DNA of 64,000 nt from contig NZ_JAGGPU010000005.1 in NCBI RefSeq assembly GCF_018613605.1, positions 124,001 through 188,000 of the forward strand. The letters run 5' to 3'. Positions 56,313 to 64,000 of this stretch are shown here, piece after piece. The position numbers were made by a program, and so were the translations under genes. Positions within the stretch are counted from its first letter, which is position 1, and the number at the start of each line of letters is the position of its first letter. The DNA is from Pedobacter sp. ISL-64 (GTDB taxonomy: Bacteria > Bacteroidota > Bacteroidia > Sphingobacteriales > Sphingobacteriaceae). The notes beneath the pieces are model-generated. The model saw nothing but the letters and a program-made list of their open reading frames with translations, was not told the DNA's origin and made no database searches.

Positions 56313-57233
56313 ATGAAAAAGCCAGCGCCTTTAGTTCATGTAATCCATAATCCTGGAGCGGGACAGCAGAAACATTCAGAAAAAAAACTCTCGTCAGCCA
56401 TTGAGCGTCATGGCTTTTCGATAGATTACGCGTCTTCTGAAAAACGTTCGTTAAAAGATATCCGCCCCGAAACTTCATTTATTGCCATTGCCGGCGGCGA
56501 TGGAACCATAAAAAAAACGATTATCAAACTTCTTGATAAAAAATTGCGTTACAAACGGCCGGTAGCCCTTCTCCCTTTCGGTACTGCAAATAATATTGCA
56601 ACCTCTCTTGGTATTTCAGACGATCTGGACCGTAATATAGCTTCCTGGTCTAATTACATTCTGCGAAAATTTGATATTGGACAGGTTACCGGAACAACAG
56701 AACCACTCTTTTTTATCGAATCTTTTGGCTTTGGCATTTTTCCTAAACTGATGCAAAAGCTCGAAGGCATGGATACAACAGCAATCAAAACGGCTGAGGA
56801 TGAATTCAAAATTGCACTGGATACGCTATTAGCCATCACCGAAACCTATGCTGCTCACACCTGTAGCATAGAGGTAGAGGATGAAAAAATAAGGAAAAAA
56901 TGTATCATGATCGAAATCATGAATATTTCGCGCCTTGGTCCCAATTTGAGGTTAAGTGAACATGCCGATCCCAGCGATGGTTTTTTTGATGTGGTAATTG
57001 TAGAAGAAAACCAAAGGGAAATTCTAAAAAACTATGTCGCAGAAATTGCAAAAGGAAAAGATGTAGTGTTTCCTATACCCCCGATAAGAACAAAACACTT
57101 AAAGATAAAATGGAACGGAAAAGATGCGCACGTTGATGACCAACTGATAAATGACATAAAAAAGAGCCGTTTAAAAGTAAACCTCATGCACAGCCTTTTA
57201 GAAATAATGGTGGAAAGTGACAAACTCAAATAA
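56313..57233 (+). CDS. Diacylglycerol/lipid kinase family protein (YegS-like)
   Basis: A 306-residue kinase of the diacylglycerol-kinase catalytic family. It has the nucleotide loop GGDGTIKK (61-68), IHNPGAG near the start, LPFGTANNIATSLGI, a FGFGIFPKL motif, and the C-terminal DPSDGFFDVVIVEE and WNGKDAHVDDQ. No membrane helix. The lipid or sphingosine-type substrate is not deducible, though Sphingobacteriaceae make sphingolipids. Confidence 0.88.
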   Translation: MKKPAPLVHVIHNPGAGQQKHSEKKLSSAIERHGFSIDYASSEKRSLKDIRPETSFIAIAGGDGTIKKTIIKLLDKKLRYKRPVALLPFGTANNIATSLGISDDLDRNIASWSNYILRKFDIGQVTGTTEPLFFIESFGFGIFPKLMQKLEGMDTTAIKTAEDEFKIALDTLLAITETYAAHTCSIEVEDEKIRKKCIMIEIMNISRLGPNLRLSEHADPSDGFFDVVIVEENQREILKNYVAEIAKGKDVVFPIPPIRTKHLKIKWNGKDAHVDDQLINDIKKSRLKVNLMHSLLEIMVESDKLK

Positions 57234-57419
57234 ATTTGTTTTGCGCTATTTAAAACTACTGTTACTGATCATCCTACTTATCAAAGATTGTAGAAGTTAA
57301 CACGGCTTTTTTATCCAAAAAGAACATTCATAGGTTTAGGTAAAAAATAAGTCAAGGAAAATCGCCAATAATTCAAAAACCTTTGCGCTTTGCTTCCTGT
57401 TTTAACATAAAAACAGCTT

Positions 57420-58973
57420 ATGAAAAACAGTAATGACCTTACGTCCACCAGGGACGAAAAAAATGAAAGTCTTTGGCAGGTTTCGCATCCTAGCCTGGAA
57501 ATCAAACCGCTCAAAGAAAATACAGTTTACGATGTAGTAATCGTTGGAGGAGGAATTACCGGCGTAACCACCGCACTTGAACTACAGCGAAAGGGTAAAA
57601 AATGTCTTTTGATAGAAGCGCAAAACCTGGGCTTCGGCACAACAGGAGGCACGAGCGCACACCTGAATACCTTTTTGGATGCCACTTATCCGGAGGTTGA
57701 TAGCGATTTTGGAAAAGAAGCCTCTGCCCAGCTTGCCCGTGCTACAAAAGAAATAATCGAAATGATCCATCGTAATATCAAAGCACTCGAAATCGATGCA
57801 GACTTTGAATACAAGGATGCTTTCCTTTTTTCTCAGAACCAGGAAGAGACCGAGCAGCTTAAATCTATCCTTTCCTCTTCACAGCAGGCTGGTGTTAAAG
57901 TAAGTGAAGTATTTGAAAACGGCATTCAAATCGATTTCCAACACGTATTATTATTTAAAGAGCAAGCGCAATTCCATCCCATAAAATATATACTTGGCCT
58001 CGCCAGAGAATTCCTTAAATTGGGCGGAGATATCCTGGAGCATACCTTTGTTGAAAACAGTGAATATAAAGACGACATCCACTATATAAGTGCAGGAAAT
58101 ATAACCGTTCAGGGCAGGCGTTTGGTATGGGCTACACACATTCCACCTGGAATTAATATCCTCTCGCTCAGAAATGCACCTTACCGAAGTTATGTACTGG
58201 CCGCTAAACTTAAAAACGGAGATTACCCCAACTGCCTGGCCTACGATATGCAAGAGCCTTATCACTACTTCCGAAGTCACGAAATAGATGGAGATCAATA
58301 CCTGTTAATTGGTGGCGCTGACCATAAGACGGGGCACGATGATCCGGAAAAGGCCTTTTCGGCGCTAGAGCAATATGCAATGGAAAACTTTGACATTAGT
58401 TCCATTGATTATCGGTGGTCATCACAATATTATGTTCCCGTAGATGGCCTACCCTATATTGGACAGTTTCCGGGTGGCGATGCAAACAGCTTTGTAGCAA
58501 CGGGTTTTAACGGGAACGGAATGATCTTCGGCAGCCTTTCGGCCATTATCTTAACCGATCTGATATTGGGTATTGAAAACGATCTTGCAAAACTGCTCAG
58601 CCCGTCGCGATTGAAACCTATTTCTGGTTTTATGGATTTTGTGCAAGAAAATGCAGATGTGGCCTATCATTTCATTGCTGACCGGTTTGGAACAGAAATT
58701 ATCCAGTCAACAAATGAACTAAAAAACGATGAAGGCAAAATAGTAGAGTTAGAAGGCAAAAAGCTCGCTTTATATAAAGATATAAACGGCAAGGTTATCG
58801 CATTAAACCCTGTGTGCACACATGCCGGTTGCATTGTTAACTGGAACGCCAGTGAAAAGAGCTGGGACTGTCCTTGTCATGGGGGAAGATTCGCTACTGA
58901 TGGTCGTGTTCTTACAGGGCCGCCAAGGAAAGCGTTGGAGAGAATAGAAATCCATAAGACTGGAGAAGCCTGA
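57420..58973 (+). CDS. FAD-dependent oxidoreductase with C-terminal Rieske domain
   Basis: A 517-residue fusion. The N-terminal DAO-type flavoprotein has the dinucleotide loop VIVGGGITGVT (41-51) and GTTGGTSAHLN, with GLPYIGQFPGGDAN and ATGFNGNGMIFG near the end of the FAD domain (about 30-410). The C-terminal Rieske domain has C466-T-H468 and C484-P-C-H487 as [2Fe-2S] ligands and C471/C486 as a likely disulfide pair. Oxidoreductases of this layout are frequent in bacteria, with substrates mostly unknown. No signal peptide, so cytosolic. No linked pathway genes. Confidence 0.92.
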   Translation: MKNSNDLTSTRDEKNESLWQVSHPSLEIKPLKENTVYDVVIVGGGITGVTTALELQRKGKKCLLIEAQNLGFGTTGGTSAHLNTFLDATYPEVDSDFGKEASAQLARATKEIIEMIHRNIKALEIDADFEYKDAFLFSQNQEETEQLKSILSSSQQAGVKVSEVFENGIQIDFQHVLLFKEQAQFHPIKYILGLAREFLKLGGDILEHTFVENSEYKDDIHYISAGNITVQGRRLVWATHIPPGINILSLRNAPYRSYVLAAKLKNGDYPNCLAYDMQEPYHYFRSHEIDGDQYLLIGGADHKTGHDDPEKAFSALEQYAMENFDISSIDYRWSSQYYVPVDGLPYIGQFPGGDANSFVATGFNGNGMIFGSLSAIILTDLILGIENDLAKLLSPSRLKPISGFMDFVQENADVAYHFIADRFGTEIIQSTNELKNDEGKIVELEGKKLALYKDINGKVIALNPVCTHAGCIVNWNASEKSWDCPCHGGRFATDGRVLTGPPRKALERIEIHKTGEA

Positions 58974-59079
58974 TAAAGCAAGATCAGATATTAACCTGAA
59001 CAAGATTTCAACCTTTACTAAAAGGTGCTAAAAAAGATCAATGTCCAAACAAATCCATCAACATTAGGGTTGTAATTTC

Positions 59080-59361
59080 ATGGCTTCATTTAATATCCAG
59101 ATCGATCATGGTGATGATAAAATTACCCTGACAATTATTCCAAAGGAAGATTATTATATAATCGTTTATCTAGGCAGTATACTCGGTGCCATCCGAAAAA
59201 TGGGGCTGGACTGGATACTGCTTCAACAGGAAGAGATTGATCCCGGAATGCCAGAATATTCCGATCATAAACTGAATTCCGAAGCGACACAGGTATCATT
59301 AGGCATTCATGAAATTAACCTCATTGCAGGCGAAATTGAAAATCACCTTGCAAATCAGTAA
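59080..59361 (+). CDS. Hypothetical protein, 93 residues
   Basis: A soluble acidic protein beginning MASFNIQIDHGDDKITLTII, with mixed strand/helix and closing IHEINLIAGEIENHLANQ. No signal, Cys or known motif. The frame is clean and placed with a normal spacing between oxidoreductase and cinA-type genes. Function unknown. Confidence 0.55.
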   Translation: MASFNIQIDHGDDKITLTIIPKEDYYIIVYLGSILGAIRKMGLDWILLQQEEIDPGMPEYSDHKLNSEATQVSLGIHEINLIAGEIENHLANQ

Positions 59362-59547
59362 TAACAGAAGCTTAGCCAGATCTTCATTTTTATTATCAGA
59401 GAAGTTCCGTTCTTACTCCCTATTGCATAAAACCATTTATCCATAAAGGTTGTTATTTAGGCCAAGGACTCCATATTACCGGCATCAGGACTGTAGAGAC
59501 CTGCAAAACTGATCTGTTTATGTGGGGGCCAATAGTTAGATTTTACA

Positions 59548-60036
59548 ATGAATGAAAAGATGAAAAGTGTAGGCAAAATGCTCATTGGCAGAAACCTCAC
59601 AATTGCTTTTGCTGAAAGCGCAACGGCAGGCCGGCTTTCAGCAGATTTTTCAATGATAGATGATGCAGGTAAATTCCTTAAAGGAGGCATTACCTGTTAT
59701 GATGCCTGCTTAAAGGAAGATCTTTTACAGGTTGACGCTTCGTTGATCAAGATGTATACACCTGAATCAATGGAGGTTACACAGGCCATAACCCTGGGAC
59801 TGTCAAAATTGATAGATGCTGACATCCATATCGGCATTACCGGACTTACAGCTCCCGGAGGAAGTGAAACCCAGGAAAAACCGGTAGGCACCATTTTCAT
59901 CTACGCTACCCACCACCACGAACTGGCTTTTTCAGAAAGGCTTAATTTTACCGGAAGTCGTGAGGAAATTGTTACAGCAACCGTATTGGCTTGCGCAACC
60001 ATGTTAGAAGATTACATCATCTCTTTAGATAACTAA
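59548..60036 (+). CDS. CinA C-terminal-domain nicotinamide-nucleotide amidase (PncC-like)
   Basis: A 162-residue stand-alone CinA C-terminal domain. Family marks: FAESATAGRLSADFS, GGITCYDACLKE, THE switch GITGLTAPGGSETQEKPVGT and FIYATHHHE. PncC enzymes deamidate nicotinamide mononucleotide in NAD recycling. The usual GVDP..V motif is replaced by VDASLIKMYTPES. The next gene (DUF6766) starts 10 bp after the stop, so they are co-transcribed. Confidence 0.88.
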   Translation: MNEKMKSVGKMLIGRNLTIAFAESATAGRLSADFSMIDDAGKFLKGGITCYDACLKEDLLQVDASLIKMYTPESMEVTQAITLGLSKLIDADIHIGITGLTAPGGSETQEKPVGTIFIYATHHHELAFSERLNFTGSREEIVTATVLACATMLEDYIISLDN

Positions 60037-60045
60037 TAAATAGAT

Positions 60046-60723
60046 ATGAAAGCAAAGAAAGTATTTCCAAAAAAGACCTGGCTGTACCGGAACGGACTTT
60101 CGGTAACTTTTATCAGCCTATTTGTTTTTACACTCCTCGCACAGGCAATTACCGGCTGGAAAGAACACAATGGCGAACTGAGCGACCAGGGAGCTTCGCC
60201 GATCTCTTTTAATAATTACCTTCATACCGGGCATTTTATTTCAGCCACTTTCGAAAATTTTGAAAGCGAGTTCCTGCAGATGGTTCTTTATGTGCTGCTA
60301 ACCGTAAAATTACGTCAGATCGGTTCGGCCGAATCTAAAAAACTTGATGAAGAAGAAGCGGTAGACCGCGAGCCTGTCGCCTCGAAGGATGCCCCATGGC
60401 CTGTACGCAAGGGCGGGCTGATTTTGAAACTGTATTCGAACTCGCTTTCTATTACTTTCAGCATACTTTTTCTGTTAAGCTGGTACCTCCATTTTTATGG
60501 TAGCTGGCGAGATCACAACGCTGAGCAAATATTAAAAGGTAAAGCAACAGATACGATGACTGCCTATCTTGGCCAGGCCAACTTCTGGTTTGAAACCTTT
60601 CAAAACTGGCAGAGCGAATTTCTTTCAGTAGCTGCTATTGTCGTATTAACCATTTTCTTAAGGCAGAAAGGCTCTCCTGAATCTAAACCCGTAGATGCGC
60701 CGCATATGGAAACGGGAAAATAA
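60046..60723 (+). CDS. DUF6766-family membrane protein with internal duplication
   Basis: A 225-residue protein with four membrane helices arranged as two similar halves. Half 1 has LYRNGLSVTFISLFVFTLLA, GWKEHNGEL and FENFESEFLQMVLYVLL. Half 2 has LYSNSLSITFSILFLLSWYL, SWRDHNAEQ and FQNWQSEFLSVAAIVVL. A charged linker (about 105-125) joins them. Function is unknown; the family is often found in stress-related neighbourhoods. Confidence 0.8.
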   Translation: MKAKKVFPKKTWLYRNGLSVTFISLFVFTLLAQAITGWKEHNGELSDQGASPISFNNYLHTGHFISATFENFESEFLQMVLYVLLTVKLRQIGSAESKKLDEEEAVDREPVASKDAPWPVRKGGLILKLYSNSLSITFSILFLLSWYLHFYGSWRDHNAEQILKGKATDTMTAYLGQANFWFETFQNWQSEFLSVAAIVVLTIFLRQKGSPESKPVDAPHMETGK

Positions 60724-60849
60724 AAAGATCAGAATATTAAAATTGACAATGATTAATAGATTAATAGCAAGAATTTAAATAAAAAACATAAAACCATTTG
60801 AAATTTCAGCTTGTTCTATAAATATCAAAAACCTATTAAAATTATAATT

Positions 60850-61407
60850 ATGGCAACTACAAAAACAGCGGGCAATAAAGCCTCAAAATCTACATCAAAA
60901 ACAGGAAAAATAGAAAATTCTGAATTCCATGATTTTTTTATTGATGAATTAAAGGATATTTATTGGGCAGAAAAACACCTTGCTAAAGCGCTTCCAAAAA
61001 TGCAGAAAGCAGCCACTAGCCCTGAGCTTGCAGCAGCTTTTGAAAAGCACACCACGGAAACTCAACAACATGTAAGCACACTGGAAGAAGTTTTTGGGCT
61101 TTTAGGTGAAAAACCGGTAGCTAAAAAGTGTGATGCAATGGCAGGTTTACTGGAAGAAGCCGATGGAATTATCGCTGATACCGATAAAGGTACAATGATA
61201 AGAGATGCAGGACTTATCCTGGCAGCTCAAAAAGTGGAACATTATGAAATTGCAACCTATGGTACCCTAAGGGTATTTGCCGAAAATATTGGACATAGCG
61301 ACGTGGCCGAACTGCTTTCTCAGACCCTTGACAATGAAAAGGCAACCGATGTGGCACTTACTGAAATTGCTGTCAACGCGGTTAATGAAGAGGCCGTTGC
61401 AGAATAA
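60850..61407 (+). CDS. DUF892 ferritin-like protein (YciF/YciE family)
   Basis: A 185-residue four-helix protein. The start at 60850 follows a stretch of A-rich leader; an earlier frame start at 60811 adds 13 unlikely residues. A Ser/Thr/Lys-rich tail of about 20 residues precedes the DUF892 core: FFIDELKDIYWAEKHLAKAL, the carboxylate-rich helices KHTTETQQHVSTLEEVF and QKVEHYEIATYGTLR, and LSQTLDNEKATDVALTEIA. YciF-type proteins bind a di-metal centre and are induced by osmotic stress. It is followed by a terminator. Confidence 0.9.
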   Translation: MATTKTAGNKASKSTSKTGKIENSEFHDFFIDELKDIYWAEKHLAKALPKMQKAATSPELAAAFEKHTTETQQHVSTLEEVFGLLGEKPVAKKCDAMAGLLEEADGIIADTDKGTMIRDAGLILAAQKVEHYEIATYGTLRVFAENIGHSDVAELLSQTLDNEKATDVALTEIAVNAVNEEAVAE

Positions 61408-61475
61408 AAAGAGTTTGTATCATAAAGGCATTTTACCTCAGATGTTGTCCTGTTGTCCAAAGGACTCCTATGAAG

Positions 61476-61516
61476 GGCCTGTTTAAATACTCTTAAGGAG
61501 GTTTAAACAGGCCTTT
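61476..61516 (+). terminator. Terminator hairpin after the DUF892 gene
   Basis: GGCCTGTTTAAA and TTTAAACAGGCC are exact inverted copies with a 14-base loop, followed by TTT. It ends the DUF892 transcript. Confidence 0.7.
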
Positions 61517-61548
61517 CGACAGGCTACCGTTGATAGCTTGCAAAAAAC

Positions 61549-61720
61549 AGTCGTCTTTCCCGCGCAGGCGGGAATCTTAAAGCGCTGGTAGCGATCGTTG
61601 TAAGATTGCTTCGTCGGCGGAAAAGCCTTCTCGCAATAACGATTCTTGGAAGATTTCTCCTCAGAAGGAGTTCCTTTGGAACACTACGATCGAAATGACG
61701 ATACTTCGAGACCATTTAGT
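61549..61720. repeat. Composite copy of the type A/B hairpin repeats
   Basis: Opens with CGTCTTTCCCGCGCAGGCGG (a CCCGC/GCGGG hairpin), then carries the right half of type A (AAGATTGCTTCGTCGG, CTTCTCGCAATAACGATTC) and the right end of type B (GACGATACTTCGAGACCATT). It lies between the stress region and the GH43 gene and has no coding content. Confidence 0.65.
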
Positions 61721-61740
61721 GTTATTATTATGCAAATGAT

Positions 61741-62622
61741 ATGATCAACGCAGGAAATCCCATATTCAGCCACAAATTCACTTCTGATCCAACTGTTTTG
61801 TTATACGATCAGAAAGTATATTTATATACCGGGCATGATGAAGCACCACCAGGGGTACAAAGCTATATCATGCGCAACTGGCTCTGCTTTTCTTCCACTG
61901 ACCTGATCCACTGGGAAGAACATCCGATACCACTACGGGCAAAAGATTTTAGCTGGGCTAGTGGGGATGCATTTGCATCCTGTGTGGTTTTTAACAAACA
62001 GCACTTTTATTGGTTTGCTGCAGTCTCCCATCGTGATATACCAGGCAAAGCAATTGCACTTGGAATATCAGAAACACCAACAGGTCCTTTCCGTGATCCA
62101 ATCGGATCGGCACTGATCACTGGAAATGATATCCCTTTCGACAAAAATCCGATGGCGAACCTCGACCCTTCTGTAATCATTGACACAGACGGCCAGGCTT
62201 ATATCTTTTGGGGTAACCAACAGTGCTATTTCGCTAAGCTAAGTGACGATATGCTCAATTTGCAGGGCAAAATCAATACGATTGAGCTACCTGGTTTCTC
62301 TGAAGGTGCCCATGTTTTTAAACGCAACGACTGGTACTATCTAACATACGGTTATGGCAACCCGGAAAAGGTAGCCTATGCCATGAGCCCCAGCATACGT
62401 GGGCCATGGGTATTCAAAGGAATATTAAACGAACTGGCCGGAAACTGCGAAACAAACCGTCCAGCCATTGTCGAATTCAATGGAAGGAACTACTTCTTTT
62501 ATCATAGCGGCGCATTAAAAGGCGGAGGCAGTCACAGGCGTTCGGTCTGCGTTGATTATCTTTATTATAATCCAGATGGGACAATCAAGCGGGTGCTAAT
62601 GACCAGCGAAGGGTTAGGCTAG
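61741..62622 (+). CDS. GH43 glycosidase without signal peptide
   Basis: A 293-residue single-domain GH43, short for the family and with no export signal, so probably cytosolic. The catalytic propeller begins NPIFSHKFTSDPTVLLYDQK and VYLYTGHDEA; the later motifs ANLDPSVIIDTDGQAYIFWG and FSEGAHVFKRNDWYYLTYGY supply the pKa-modulating Asp and acid Glu. It ends YLYYNPDGTIKRV, where many relatives continue into a CBM6. It likely hydrolyses arabino- or xylo-oligosaccharides taken up by the cell. A GH10 xylanase follows on the same strand. Confidence 0.88.
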   Translation: MINAGNPIFSHKFTSDPTVLLYDQKVYLYTGHDEAPPGVQSYIMRNWLCFSSTDLIHWEEHPIPLRAKDFSWASGDAFASCVVFNKQHFYWFAAVSHRDIPGKAIALGISETPTGPFRDPIGSALITGNDIPFDKNPMANLDPSVIIDTDGQAYIFWGNQQCYFAKLSDDMLNLQGKINTIELPGFSEGAHVFKRNDWYYLTYGYGNPEKVAYAMSPSIRGPWVFKGILNELAGNCETNRPAIVEFNGRNYFFYHSGALKGGGSHRRSVCVDYLYYNPDGTIKRVLMTSEGLG

Positions 62623-62855
62623 CACTCCCAGCTTAGACCGCCTGACCAACAAAAAACACCATCCTAATATACTCCAGCAATGATTTATAGTTCTAATCCA
62701 GATCGCTGCAATTGCATTTACCAGGGAAGCACAAAACAAACAGGTATTATGAAAAAAACACCCGATTATTCAAATGTACTAGTAAAAATGACGAAATAAA
62801 CTATTCTCATAGCCACAATCCGAATAATTTAGCCTGCTGATCATCAAACCAGATT
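62623..62855. promoter_or_regulatory. Spacer upstream of the GH10 gene
   Basis: About 230 bp of A+T-rich DNA with no gene or clear hairpin. It probably holds the GH10 promoter, since the gap is too wide for tight operon spacing, but no consensus could be placed. Confidence 0.3.
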
Positions 62856-63935
62856 ATGAGCCGAAAGCCGAACAAATTACTAGCGATTCTGCTATTCCTT
62901 TTCTTAGGGGTCCTAACCTTAAGTGCATACAAAAGAGCCAGCGGGCTTAAAGATTACTATAAAAATTATTTCCCCATAGGTGTTGCCGTTAAGCCGAGCG
63001 ACCTCCATAATCAAGAAAAGTCGTTGATCTTAACACATTTTAATAGTATCACGGCAGAAAATGCAATGAAAATGGGTCCAATACACCCTTTTGAAAATAG
63101 ATTTTTCTGGAAAATTGCAGATTCAATTGTTCAATTTGGATTACAGAATAAGATAAAAGTAAGGGGCCACTGCTTAGTTTGGTATGCCCAAACACCAAGA
63201 TGGTTATTTAAAGACTCTACAGGAAACCAGGTAACGAAAGAAGTGTTGCTTTCCAGGATCAAAAACCATATTAACACCGTTGTATCACGCTACCGTGGGA
63301 AAATTTATGCCTGGGATGTAGTAAATGAGGTGATTGCAGATGACACCAGCACTTTCCGAAAATCTCAGCTGTATAATATTGCCGGAGAGGAATTTATTGA
63401 ACAAGCATTTAGGGATGCACATGCAGCAGATCCAAAAGCATTGTTGTTTTATAACGATTACAATACGGAAAATCCCATCAAACGGGATAAGATATATCGG
63501 ATGCTTAAAAAGCTATTAGCCAAAGGAGTTCCCATCCATGGCATTGGATTACAGGCGCATTGGTCTATCAGTAACCCTACCCGCTTCGAACTTGAAAAAT
63601 CTATTGAATTATTTTCATCACTAGGTCTTCAGATCCAATTTACCGAACTGGATATTTCCGTGTATTCGGGAAGACAGGGCGGCCAGATGATTACAGGCGA
63701 AAAAGGCATTAATGCAGCTGTTTTTACACCAGAAATGGAACAGCAGCAATTGGAAAAATACAAGATGGTTTTTGAGGTGTTCAGAAAATATAAAAAGAAC
63801 ATTACAGGTGTTACTTTTTGGAACCTCTCCGACCGTTATAGCTGGCTCGATGCCAGGGGTAGGAAAAACTTTCCATTACTATTTGATACCGATTTAAAAC
63901 CCAAAAAAGCATACTACGAGGTTACAAAGTTTTAA
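62856..63935 (+). CDS. GH10 endo-1,4-beta-xylanase
   Basis: A 359-residue GH10 enzyme with an N-terminal hydrophobic segment (residues 7-24; signal peptide or anchor). The catalytic barrel has acid/base E158 (WDVVNEVI) and nucleophile E264 (FTELDIS). Other family marks are TAENAMKMGPIHP, RGHCLVWYAQTPRW, LFYNDYNTEN, GIGLQAHW and TFWNLSDRYSWL. It lacks the carbohydrate-binding modules seen in many xylanases. It cleaves xylan backbone; with the GH43 upstream this forms a small xylan-degrading pair separate from the main PUL. Confidence 0.95.
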   Translation: MSRKPNKLLAILLFLFLGVLTLSAYKRASGLKDYYKNYFPIGVAVKPSDLHNQEKSLILTHFNSITAENAMKMGPIHPFENRFFWKIADSIVQFGLQNKIKVRGHCLVWYAQTPRWLFKDSTGNQVTKEVLLSRIKNHINTVVSRYRGKIYAWDVVNEVIADDTSTFRKSQLYNIAGEEFIEQAFRDAHAADPKALLFYNDYNTENPIKRDKIYRMLKKLLAKGVPIHGIGLQAHWSISNPTRFELEKSIELFSSLGLQIQFTELDISVYSGRQGGQMITGEKGINAAVFTPEMEQQQLEKYKMVFEVFRKYKKNITGVTFWNLSDRYSWLDARGRKNFPLLFDTDLKPKKAYYEVTKF

Positions 63936-64000
63936 ACAAGCAACCATTTGATGATCAAAGACAATATCTACTGCTAAATCATCAGCTATTAAGCGTAACA

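Overview
The window looks like chromosomal DNA of a Bacteroidota bacterium of the Sphingobacteriaceae (Pedobacter / Mucilaginibacter type). The signs are a SusC/SusD pair, a hybrid two-component regulator, many lipoprotein glycoside hydrolases, A-rich regions in place of strong Shine-Dalgarno sequences, a TAnnTTTG-type -7 element ahead of susC, and dispersed hairpin repeats. I assign family level from recognised protein patterns only; no search was run.

Positions 1-42300 form one large, almost wholly minus-strand polysaccharide utilisation locus (PUL). Read in the direction of transcription (right to left) it holds susC, susD, a surface glycan-binding lipoprotein, GH43-CBM6, GH43, GH5, a CE20-like acetylesterase, GH43, GH2, a double esterase, GH42, the hybrid regulator, GH27, GH51, a trio of redox/keto-sugar proteins (unknown protein, propeller-cytochrome c, DUF1080), BACON-GH5, a short GH31 and the start of an NPCBM protein. 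A third GH5 with a ricin-type lectin domain is divergent from susC. An endo-glucanase, an alpha-xylosidase-family enzyme, beta-galactosidases, arabinofuranosidase-type enzymes, acetylesterases and an SGBP with a xyloglucan-binding-type C-terminus point to branched xyloglucan or a related hemicellulose. Surface lipoprotein GH5s would cut the chain, SusCD would import oligosaccharides, periplasmic enzymes would strip acetyl, galactose, arabinose and xylose, and the hybrid regulator would sense the products.

The gaps inside the PUL hold gene debris: a stump of a GH43 fused in frame to another gene, the last codons of a second SGBP gene, two GH5 fragments (one with the catalytic Glu changed and a stop), and a scar joining a possible GH3 tail, a BACON fragment and a DUF1080 fragment. 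The locus has evidently been duplicated, recombined and trimmed.

Positions 42600-46740 hold a kaiC-kaiB-kaiB-histidine kinase operon with no kaiA, the most system-like non-PUL unit. A tRNA-Pro(GGG) follows at 47.3 kb.

Positions 47000-61400 are a stress/maintenance region: ankyrin protein beside a large catalase, several small hydrophilic proteins, low-affinity iron permease-like protein, DUF72, a lone response regulator, SurE, a YegS-type lipid kinase, an FAD-Rieske oxidoreductase, CinA C-terminal-type amidase, a DUF6766 membrane protein and a DUF892 ferritin-like protein. From 61741 polysaccharide genes return on the plus strand: a signal-less GH43 and a GH10 xylanase.
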